A DNA stretch of 10,866 bases, taken from NCBI GenBank assembly GCA_016293645.1, contig JAEDDW010000058.1, positions 1-10,866 of the forward strand. Direction: 5' to 3'. The position numbers were made by a program, and so were the translations under genes. Positions 5,979 to 10,866 of this stretch are shown here, one piece after another. The first letter of the stretch is position 1. Every line of letters starts with the position of its first letter. The notes under the pieces are model-generated. The model did not search any database and was not told where the DNA came from. It saw only the letters and a program-made list of their open reading frames with translations. The DNA comes from Treponema sp. GTDB taxonomy: Bacteria > Spirochaetota > Spirochaetia > Treponematales > Treponemataceae.

Positions 5979-7577
5979 ATGACAAAGGAAGCAGTTGCAA
6001 AGGAAATTGAAAACGGTTTGGCTGCCGTGGGAATCGAATTCGGTTCAACACGAATCAAGGCGGTACTTATAGATTCTGAAAAAAATCCAGCCGCATCTGG
6101 TGGCTTTACATGGGAGAATTCCCTGATAGACGGAATCTGGACATACAGTCTTGAGGAAATCCACAACGGAATCGTTACGGCATTTGCAGAATTGAAGAAA
6201 GACGTTCAGGAAAAATATGGAATAAAGCTGACAAAGCTCAAGGCCCTTGGAATCAGCGCAATGATGCACGGATATCTTGCCTTTGACAAGGACAACAATC
6301 TTCTTGTTCCGTTCAGAACATGGAGAAACACAATCACAGGCCAGGCTTCAAAGGAACTTACGGAACTCTTCAACTATCCATGTCCGGAACGCTGGAGCAT
6401 TTCCCACTATTACCAGGCAATTCTCAAGAAGGAACCTCATGTTCCGCAGGTAGACTTCTTCACTACCCTTGCAGGATATGCACACTTCATGCTTACAGGA
6501 AAAAAAGTTCTTGGTACAGGCGATGCAAGCGGAATGTTCCCTATTGACGCAAACACAGGCGACTACGACAAGTCCATGGTTGAAAAATTTGATGCCATAG
6601 CAACACCTAAGGGCGCACCTAAAAAACTTCTTGAGCTCCTTCCAAAAGCAATTCCAGCCGGAACTGATGCAGGCACTTTGACAAAAGAAGGCGCTTTGTG
6701 GCTTGATCCTACAGGCGAGCTTACAGACGGAATTCTATGCGCACCTCCTGAGGGTGATGCAGGGACTGGTATGGTTGCAACAAACGCCGTTGCTCCACGC
6801 ACAGGAAACATCTCAGCCGGAACTTCCGTTTTTGCAATGGTTGTACTAGAAAAGGCACTTTCTAAGGCATATCCTGGAGTAATCGACATCGTTACGACTC
6901 CAGACGGAAAACCGACAGCAATGGTACACGTCAATACCTGTACCGCCGAATTCAACAAGTGGGTCGGAATTATTGGAGAAGCAGCAAAGCTTCTTGGCGC
7001 AGACTTTGACACAGGAAAGCTCTACGACACCATTCTTGGAAGCGCAAAGGACGGAGACAAGGACTGCGGCGGAGTTTATACGATCAACTACATTTCCGGT
7101 GAAGGCGTTACGGATTTCAGCGAAGGCCGTCCGATGGTAGTACGCTCTCAGGATTCAAAATTCACTCTTGCAAACTTCATGAGAAGCCAGTTCTACTCTG
7201 CAGTCGGAACATTGCGTCTTGGCATGGATGTTCTTTTCAACGAGAACGTAAAGATTGATTCCATGACAGGTCACGGCGGATACTTCAAGACTGAAGGCGT
7301 TGGCCTTGAAACAATGGCAGCCGCAATGCACACTCCTATAAGCGCAATGGCTACAGCAGGAGAAGGTGGGCCATGGGGAATGGCACTTCTTGCTTCATAT
7401 GCCGCAGACACAAAGGGAAAGAATCTTGGTGACTGGCTTGAAAGCGAAGTGTTTGCAAGCGCACAGAAAAAGACAGTTGCACCGGATGCAGCCGATGCTG
7501 CAGGATTTGACAAGTGGCTTGAAGGTTACAAGGCATCACTCAAGGCTGAACGCACAGCTGTTGAGAACTTAAAGTAA
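5979..7577 (+). CDS. FGGY-family carbohydrate kinase, probable L-ribulokinase
   Basis: This 532-residue cytoplasmic kinase transfers phosphate from ATP to a sugar. The actin-like fold motifs are present: phosphate loop VGIEFGSTRIKAVLID (17-32), a GISAMMHG segment (91-98), the catalytic-aspartate loop EGDAGTGM (259-265, with Asp260), SAGTSVFAMV (279-288), and the C-terminal nucleotide-binding motifs GHGGYFKTEG (431-440) and GEGGPWGMALLA (461-472). The first loop carries Glu20 where most FGGY kinases, including the GlpK in this window, have Asp. It does not closely resemble E. coli AraB and may be labelled xylulokinase by automatic methods. Transcription toward araD and divergence from the sugar importer make L-ribulose the likeliest substrate, giving L-ribulose 5-phosphate for AraD. 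L-xylulose or D-xylulose remain possible. The ATG is preceded by GAGG at seven bases. Confidence 0.82.
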   Translation: MTKEAVAKEIENGLAAVGIEFGSTRIKAVLIDSEKNPAASGGFTWENSLIDGIWTYSLEEIHNGIVTAFAELKKDVQEKYGIKLTKLKALGISAMMHGYLAFDKDNNLLVPFRTWRNTITGQASKELTELFNYPCPERWSISHYYQAILKKEPHVPQVDFFTTLAGYAHFMLTGKKVLGTGDASGMFPIDANTGDYDKSMVEKFDAIATPKGAPKKLLELLPKAIPAGTDAGTLTKEGALWLDPTGELTDGILCAPPEGDAGTGMVATNAVAPRTGNISAGTSVFAMVVLEKALSKAYPGVIDIVTTPDGKPTAMVHVNTCTAEFNKWVGIIGEAAKLLGADFDTGKLYDTILGSAKDGDKDCGGVYTINYISGEGVTDFSEGRPMVVRSQDSKFTLANFMRSQFYSAVGTLRLGMDVLFNENVKIDSMTGHGGYFKTEGVGLETMAAAMHTPISAMATAGEGGPWGMALLASYAADTKGKNLGDWLESEVFASAQKKTVAPDAADAAGFDKWLEGYKASLKAERTAVENLK

Positions 7578-7628
7578 ACTTATATAAATGCTCCCGTCGG
7601 GAACCGGACCAGGCATAAAACGAAAAAA

Positions 7629-7650
7629 GTCATTGCGAGCCCGGAACCAG
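7629..7650 (+). repeat. Truncated palindromic repeat unit (U1)
   Basis: GTCATTGCGAGCCCGGA (7629-7645) is an exact 17-base copy of the head of the next unit, 26 bases upstream of it. The tail GCAATCC is missing. It looks like a broken or partly overwritten member of the TCATTGCGAG repeat family. Confidence 0.65.
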
Positions 7651-7654
7651 GAAC

Positions 7655-7691
7655 GTCATTGCGAGCCCGGAGCGGGCGTGGCAATCCACAT
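7655..7691 (+). repeat. Palindromic repeat unit, short class (U2)
   Basis: The unit begins GTCATTGCGA and ends GGCAATCCACA. ATTGC (7658-7662) pairs with GCAAT (7681-7685), and the centre is a GCCCG-GAG-CGGGC stem-loop (7665-7677). It faces unit U3 tail to tail. Together they form a 105-bp composite (7655-7759) with perfect 11-base inverted ends, GTCATTGCGAG and CTCGCAATGAC. Confidence 0.8.
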
Positions 7692-7709
7692 GCCAGTAAG
7701 CAAGGCAAG

Positions 7710-7759
7710 TATGGATTGCTTCGTCGCAGAAACTTTAAGTTTCTACTCCTCGCAATGAC
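7710..7759 (-). repeat. Palindromic repeat unit, long class (U3)
   Basis: Read on the minus strand, the unit begins GTCATTGCGAGGAG and ends GACGAAGCAATCCATA. ATTGC pairs with GCAAT. The centre is an AGAAACT-TAA-AGTTTCT stem-loop (7728-7744) unlike the GC-rich stem of U2. It lies only about 60 bases upstream of the araD start and so is probably within the kinase-araD message. Confidence 0.8.
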
Positions 7760-7805
7760 AGAATGTCTATGTTGAGTCAACACATTCTACGGGAGTACAA
7801 TCACT
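7760..7805 (+). repeat. Hairpin direct repeat upstream of araD (copy A)
   Basis: AGAATGT (7760-7766) pairs with ACATTCT (7782-7788), with an inner GTTGA/TCAAC stem, and is followed by CGGGAGTACAATCACT. The blocks AGAATG.CTATG, CATTCT, GGGAGT and TCACT reappear in the same order downstream of araD at 8548-8584. ACGGGAG (7789-7795) is also an inverted copy of CTCCCGT (7591-7597), just after the kinase gene. Confidence 0.6.
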
Positions 7806-7820
7806 TTAAAGGAGATTTTT

Positions 7821-8537
7821 ATGGGAAAATACACAGAATTACAGAGAGAAGCATACGAAGCAAACATGCAGATTCCGGCACAGCATTTGGCCCTTTACAC
7901 ATGGGGAAATGTAAGTGCCTTTGACAAGGATGCAGGAGTTTTTGCAATCAAGCCTTCGGGAGTTCCTTATCCAGAACTTACAGCAGACAGCATGGTTATT
8001 GTTGACATCGACGGAAATGTTGTTGAAGGAAAACTTAGGCCATCAAGCGACACCCCTACCCACGCAGTACTCTACAAGGAATTTGCAGTGGCAGACGGAG
8101 CAAAAATCGGCGGAATCATCCACACCCATTCAACATATGCAGTAAGCTGGGCACAGGCAGTAAAGGCTGTTCCTCTTTTTGGAACGACACATGCAGACCA
8201 CATCCAGACAGAAGTTCCATGCACACCATACTTGAGCCGCGAGGCAGTTCAGAATGACTATGAAAAGGAAACTGGAAACCTTATCGTAAGCCACTTCCGC
8301 TCGCTCAAGCTGAATCCAAACGAAGTTAACATGGTATTGGTTGGAGGTCACGGACCTTTTGCATGGGGAGCAACAGCAGACAAGTCGGTTTACAACGCAG
8401 CCGTTCTTGAAGAAGTAAGCCACATGGCAATGAACACACTCCAGATCAACCCGGCACAAAAGACATTGCCTGACTACATCATCGAAAAGCATTATACAAG
8501 GAAACATGGACCAAACTCTTACTATGGACAAAAGTAA
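7821..8537 (+). CDS. araD: L-ribulose-5-phosphate 4-epimerase (AraD)
   Basis: This zinc-dependent cytoplasmic enzyme converts L-ribulose 5-phosphate to D-xylulose 5-phosphate, which enters the pentose phosphate pathway. It has 238 residues against 231 in E. coli AraD and is similar from end to end. Substrate and phosphate-binding motifs are TWGNVSA (27-33), IKPSGV (43-48) and SSDTPTH (75-81). The zinc ligands are His101, His103 and His177 (HTH and GGHGPF), with Asp77 alongside. GTTHAD (121-126) carries the proposed catalytic Asp126, and the C-terminal KHGPNSYYGQK supplies the catalytic Tyr235. These features favour AraD over L-fuculose-phosphate aldolase relatives. The start has a strong AAAGGAGA ribosome binding site. 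The 243-base gap to the kinase holds inserted palindromic repeats, so the two genes may be less tightly coupled than in a compact ara operon. A diverged copy of its last codons lies 71 bases downstream. Confidence 0.95.
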   Translation: MGKYTELQREAYEANMQIPAQHLALYTWGNVSAFDKDAGVFAIKPSGVPYPELTADSMVIVDIDGNVVEGKLRPSSDTPTHAVLYKEFAVADGAKIGGIIHTHSTYAVSWAQAVKAVPLFGTTHADHIQTEVPCTPYLSREAVQNDYEKETGNLIVSHFRSLKLNPNEVNMVLVGGHGPFAWGATADKSVYNAAVLEEVSHMAMNTLQINPAQKTLPDYIIEKHYTRKHGPNSYYGQK

Positions 8538-8547
8538 GCAACTGTCA

Positions 8548-8587
8548 AGAATGCCTATGCATTCTTGAGGGAGTGCTTGTCACTCCC
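8548..8587 (+). repeat. Paired hairpins downstream of araD (copy B of the flanking repeat)
   Basis: CAAGAATGC-CTAT-GCATTCTTG (8546-8567) is a perfect nine-pair hairpin. It is followed directly by GGGAGTG-CTTGT-CACTCCC (8569-8587), a perfect seven-pair hairpin. The order AGAATG.CTATG, CATTCT, GGGAGT, TCACT matches the repeat at 7760-7805 before araD. Neither hairpin has a T-run after it, so intrinsic termination of araD is uncertain. Confidence 0.6.
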
Positions 8588-8590
8588 CCT

Positions 8591-8608
8591 TACTACGGAC
8601 AGAAGTAA
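8591..8608 (+). pseudogene. Relic of a second araD 3' end (YYGQK-stop)
   Basis: The 18 bases here encode Tyr-Tyr-Gly-Gln-Lys-stop, exactly like the end of araD at 8520-8537. They differ only at two third-codon positions (TAT/TAC and CAA/CAG). Over the 26 bases from 8589 the match to the araD end is 22, and all four differences are transitions, with two of them beyond the stop codon. No further araD sequence is seen upstream of it. It is best read as the remnant of a tandem araD duplication, though short chance similarity cannot be fully excluded. Confidence 0.5.
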
Positions 8609-8620
8609 ATAACTTAGAAT

Positions 8621-8652
8621 ATGGATTGCCGCGCCGTTCCGGCTCGCAATGA
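8621..8652 (-). repeat. Palindromic repeat unit, short class (U4)
   Basis: On the minus strand the unit begins TCATTGCGA and ends GGCAATCCAT. ATTGC pairs with GCAAT. The centre is a GCCG-GAA-CGGC stem-loop (8633-8643). The architecture equals U2, but the central stem sequence differs. Confidence 0.78.
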
Positions 8653-8659
8653 AGGTTAT

Positions 8660-8686
8660 GTCATCGCGAGCCGGTAAAGTAATTCC
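8660..8686 (+). repeat. Degenerate palindromic repeat unit (U5)
   Basis: The unit starts GTCATCGCGAGCCGG and ends GTAATTCC. The head carries the same C variant (ATCGC) as U6, but the tail (GTAAT) does not restore pairing and the central stem is mostly lost. It forms the left end of an inverted pair with U6, with GTCATCGCGAG at 8660-8670 and CTCGCGATGAC at 8733-8743. Confidence 0.6.
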
Positions 8687-8690
8687 TTGA

Positions 8691-8743
8691 ATGGATCGCC
8701 ACGTCGCCAGACTGCTTAAAGCAGTCCGGCTCCTCGCGATGAC
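8691..8743 (-). repeat. Palindromic repeat unit, long class with compensated stem (U6)
   Basis: On the minus strand the unit begins GTCATCGCGAGGAG and ends GTGGCGATCCAT. Here ATCGC pairs with GCGAT, where the other units have ATTGC with GCAAT, so both sides of one base pair have changed. The central stem GCCGGACTGC-TTTAA-GCAGTCTGGC (8706-8730) has ten pairs with one G-T wobble. A further palindrome, GATGACA/TGTCATC (8738-8753), overlaps the outer end. Confidence 0.75.
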
Positions 8744-8789
8744 AACTGTCATCTACATATTCGTAAAAACAAATCCACAATTAAAAACT

Positions 8790-10280
8790 TCAATCTTCCT
8801 TATCCCAGTCGAAGGCACAGCGGACAGCCTTGTTCCATCCTTTAATCAATGTCCTTCTTTTTGCTTCATCCATGCAAGGTACAAAGGTCCTTTCAATTTT
8901 TGAATTTGCGATCACATCATTTTTGTCTTTCCAGAATCCAACTGCAAGACCTGCAAGATAGGCGGCACCCATGGCTGTAGTTTCAACGCATTCTGGCCTT
9001 TCTACCAGAGAATTGCATATGTCCGACTGAAACTGCATCAGGAAGTTGTTGGAACTAGCACCGCCGTCAACCTTAAGGGCCGCAAGGTTTATTCCGGAAT
9101 CCACCTGCATTGCCTGAAGAATATCGTTGACCTGATAAGCAAGGGATTCAAGGGTAGCACGGATGATGTGGCATTTGTTTACACCACGAGTAAGGCCCAC
9201 AATGGTTCCGCGTGCATACTGATCCCAGTGGGGAGCACCAAGGCCTGTGAAAGCCGGAACTACATAGCATCCGTTGGTATCTTCAACCTTACATGCCATG
9301 TACTCAGAATCAACTGACGAATCAATGAGTTTCATTTCATCACGAAGCCACTGGATTGCAGCCCCGGCAACGAAAACGGAACCTTCGAGAGCATAGTTCA
9401 CTTTTCCATCAAGGCCCCAGGCGATTGTGGTTACAAGACCGTTCCTGGAAAACACAGGTCTGTCCCCGGTGTTCATCAAAAGGAAGGCTCCGGTTCCGTA
9501 GGTATTTTTTGCATCTCCAGCATTGAAACATGTCTGGCCAAACAAAGCCGACTGCTGGTCACCGGCCGCACCTGCAATTGGAATTGAAACACCAGAAACA
9601 TCTGCATTTCCATAAACACAGCTTGAAGGCTTAACTTCCGGCAGCATGCATTTTGGAATGTTGAGTTCAGCAAGAATTTCATCATCCCATTGAAGAGTAT
9701 TGATGTTGAACATCATGGTTCGTGAAGCATTGGAATAATCGGTTACATGAACCTGACCGTTCGTAAGCTTCCAGATGAGCCAGGTTTCAACAGTTCCAAA
9801 AAGAAGCCTGCCCTGTTCCGCCTTTGTTCTTGCACCTTCCACATTATCAAGAATCCACTTTAACTTTGTGGCAGAAAAATAAGCGTCGATTACAAGGCCC
9901 GTCTTGCTTCTGATTTTTTCAACAAGACCTTTAGCTTTTAGCTCATCGCAGTATTCGCTTGTTCGACGGCACTGCCATACAATTGCATTGAAAACAGGCT
10001 CGCCGGTTTCCTTATCCCAGACAATTGTGGTTTCACGCTGGTTTGTAATTCCTATGGCGGCAATGTCGCTTTCATGGCACTTCAATTTTGCCATCGCCTC
10101 CGCTGCTACACCTATCATGGTTGACCAGATTTCATTGGCATCGTGCTCAACCCAACCCGGCTTTGGAAAGATCTGTGTAAATTCCTTCTGTGCCACGCTG
10201 CGTATTTTTCCGTCGTGATCAAAAAGAATGCATCGATTGCTTGTAGTTCCGGCATCAAGTGCCATCATGTATTTTGCCAT
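8790..10280 (-). CDS. glpK: Glycerol kinase
   Basis: This cytoplasmic FGGY kinase makes sn-glycerol 3-phosphate from glycerol and ATP. It has 496 residues, close to the usual 500. Family residues are in place: ALDAGTTSNR (7-16, Asp9), ITNQRET (78-84, glycerol-contacting Arg82 and Glu83), Tyr134 in the FGGY signature region YFSATKLKWILDN (134-146), catalytic Asp241 in AGAAGDQQSALFGQ (236-249), the YGTGAF segment, and the C-terminal KVDGGASSNNF and TTAMGAAYLAGLA nucleotide-binding motifs. The activation loop (about 221-235) lacks the YHFFG histidine that HPr phosphorylates in Bacillus and Enterococcus enzymes, so PTS control through that site is not expected. The ATG follows an AAGGCGG ribosome binding site, 11 bases after the guaD stop. 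No glycerol facilitator or glpD is in view. No clear terminator follows; the 3' end runs into the palindromic repeats. Confidence 0.96.
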   Translation of the reverse strand: MAKYMMALDAGTTSNRCILFDHDGKIRSVAQKEFTQIFPKPGWVEHDANEIWSTMIGVAAEAMAKLKCHESDIAAIGITNQRETTIVWDKETGEPVFNAIVWQCRRTSEYCDELKAKGLVEKIRSKTGLVIDAYFSATKLKWILDNVEGARTKAEQGRLLFGTVETWLIWKLTNGQVHVTDYSNASRTMMFNINTLQWDDEILAELNIPKCMLPEVKPSSCVYGNADVSGVSIPIAGAAGDQQSALFGQTCFNAGDAKNTYGTGAFLLMNTGDRPVFSRNGLVTTIAWGLDGKVNYALEGSVFVAGAAIQWLRDEMKLIDSSVDSEYMACKVEDTNGCYVVPAFTGLGAPHWDQYARGTIVGLTRGVNKCHIIRATLESLAYQVNDILQAMQVDSGINLAALKVDGGASSNNFLMQFQSDICNSLVERPECVETTAMGAAYLAGLAVGFWKDKNDVIANSKIERTFVPCMDEAKRRTLIKGWNKAVRCAFDWDKED

Positions 10281-10291
10281 GCTGAACCGCC

Positions 10292-10777
10292 TTAATATCT
10301 TGTCTTTTCCATTCCGTCGTATTTTTCAAAAAGTTTTATTGCACTTTCTTCCCTATGGAATTCCTCAGTTACAAACTGATTTTTCTTTCCGTTGATTTTA
10401 TCTCCCATGGCATCATAGAAAGGCTTGTCATCAAATCCAATCCGCTTTGCATCATCGATATTCATTGCGCTGTACACAACCGGAATGCGCGCCCACATAA
10501 TTGATGCAAGGCACATAGGACAAGGTTCACTTGTGGTGTAAAGAACGCAGTCGCTCATGTCAAAGCGGCCAAGATTTTTACCGGCCATGCGTATTGCATT
10601 CACCTCGCCATGAGCTGTGGGATCATTGTCACGGACAACAGTATTGTGGGCTTCGGCAACAACTTTATCACCGCATACTATGACACATCCAAAAGGTCCA
10701 CCGCATCCGCTGTCGATTCCCTTATGGGCAACAGCAACAGCACGTTCCATATATTCTTTCTTGTATTGAATTCCCAT
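10292..10777 (-). CDS. guaD: Guanine deaminase (cytidine deaminase-like fold)
   Basis: This is a zinc hydrolase of 161 residues, predicted to deaminate guanine to xanthine in purine salvage. The zinc site is clear: His56 and Glu58 in DPTAHGEVNAIR (52-63), and Cys86 and Cys89 in SEPCPMCLASI (83-93). The match to the 156-residue B. subtilis GuaD is good: SG.GGPFG (23-30), NDPTAH, YT.EPCPMC, GFDD (114-117) and a C-terminal tyrosine (Tyr161), which in GuaD helps close the active site. That C-terminal Tyr and the GFDD loop favour guanine deaminase over tRNA adenosine deaminase TadA. The ATG overlaps the stop of the upstream exonuclease gene (TGATG), with GGAG eight bases before it, so translation is probably coupled. 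Confidence 0.85.
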   Translation of the reverse strand: MGIQYKKEYMERAVAVAHKGIDSGCGGPFGCVIVCGDKVVAEAHNTVVRDNDPTAHGEVNAIRMAGKNLGRFDMSDCVLYTTSEPCPMCLASIMWARIPVVYSAMNIDDAKRIGFDDKPFYDAMGDKINGKKNQFVTEEFHREESAIKLFEKYDGMEKTRY

Positions 10778-10866
10778 CAGTCAAGCTCCAGAGTTACAGG
10801 ACAATGGTCGCTTCCCATGACATCGCTGTTGATGACGCAGGACTTTACTCTTGGCATGAGGCGTTC
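10777..10866 (-). CDS. exoA: Exodeoxyribonuclease III (ExoA/Xth family), C-terminal fragment
   Basis: Only the last 29 codons are in the window; the gene continues beyond base 10866. The visible peptide ends VMGSDHCPVTLELD. The SDH-P motif carries the catalytic Asp-His pair of the exonuclease III/AP endonuclease family, and MGSDHCPV matches the ExoA type found in Gram-positive bacteria. The enzyme cleaves abasic sites and removes 3' blocks in DNA base-excision repair. Its TGA stop shares one base with the guaD ATG. The assignment rests on this short C-terminal motif alone. Confidence 0.8.
   Translation of the reverse strand, partial: ERLMPRVKSCVINSDVMGSDHCPVTLELD

Noticed and set aside
6563..7012. 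Minus-strand open frame of 149 codons inside the kinase gene
   Set aside because: It is a shadow of a well-supported gene, with no family resemblance or ribosome binding site.
7580..7783. Minus-strand open frame of 67 codons across the kinase-araD gap
   Set aside because: It is a translation of the TCATTGCGAG palindromes (VIARSR-type peptide), with no ribosome binding site and no codon bias; such frames recur wherever these repeats occur.
8546..8587. Rho-independent terminator for araD
   Set aside because: Two good hairpins are present but neither is followed by a T-run on either strand; annotated as a repeat instead.
7629..8743. CRISPR-like array
   Set aside because: The repeats are inverted, unequally spaced and palindromic, with no constant spacer length and no cas genes nearby.
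8555..8752. Minus-strand open frame of 65 codons downstream of glpK
   Set aside because: It again spans repeat units and hairpins (VIARSR peptide) and overlaps the araD-tail relic; not a credible gene.

Overview
The window looks like chromosome from a free-living or gut-associated spirochaete, most probably a Treponema-like organism. This is inferred from general protein character, moderately AT-rich intergenic DNA, a secretory signal peptide on the solute-binding protein, and chromosome-dispersed palindromes built on TCATTGCGAG/GCAATCC. No rRNA, tRNA, CRISPR array, phage gene or intact transposase gene is visible, and the taxonomic call is not proven.

Layout. (1) 60-842 (+): an AraC-family regulator. 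(2) 843-1014: a convergent gap filled by a 145-bp element with 17-bp terminal inverted repeats, probably a non-autonomous IS relic. (3) 1015-5736 (-): a complete four-gene sugar ABC importer in the E. coli ytfQ-ytfR-ytfT-yjfF order, with an intrinsic terminator between the binding protein and the ATPase. (4) 5737-5978: a divergent control region with a 9-bp inverted repeat and a candidate promoter. (5) 5979-8537 (+): an FGGY sugar kinase, probably an L-ribulokinase, then araD, the L-ribulose-5-phosphate 4-epimerase. (6) 8538-8789: a convergent gap with hairpins, a relic of the araD 3' end and more palindromic repeats. (7) 8790-10866 (-): a tightly packed run of an exodeoxyribonuclease III C-terminus, guaD (guanine deaminase) and glpK (glycerol kinase).

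How the genes work together. The importer would bring in an aldose (arabinose or a related furanose is the best guess from context). The kinase and AraD would turn the ketopentose derived from it into D-xylulose 5-phosphate. The isomerase of that pathway (AraA) is not in the window. The AraC-type protein is the obvious local candidate regulator. The exoA-guaD-glpK run appears functionally unrelated.

The most interesting material is non-coding. Palindromic units in the two gaps around araD keep their fold while changing their stem sequences, which is covariation visible within one window. In addition, araD is bracketed by direct copies of a hairpin, and the downstream copy is followed by a second, synonymously diverged copy of the araD tail (YYGQK-stop). 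That pattern suggests a collapsed tandem duplication.
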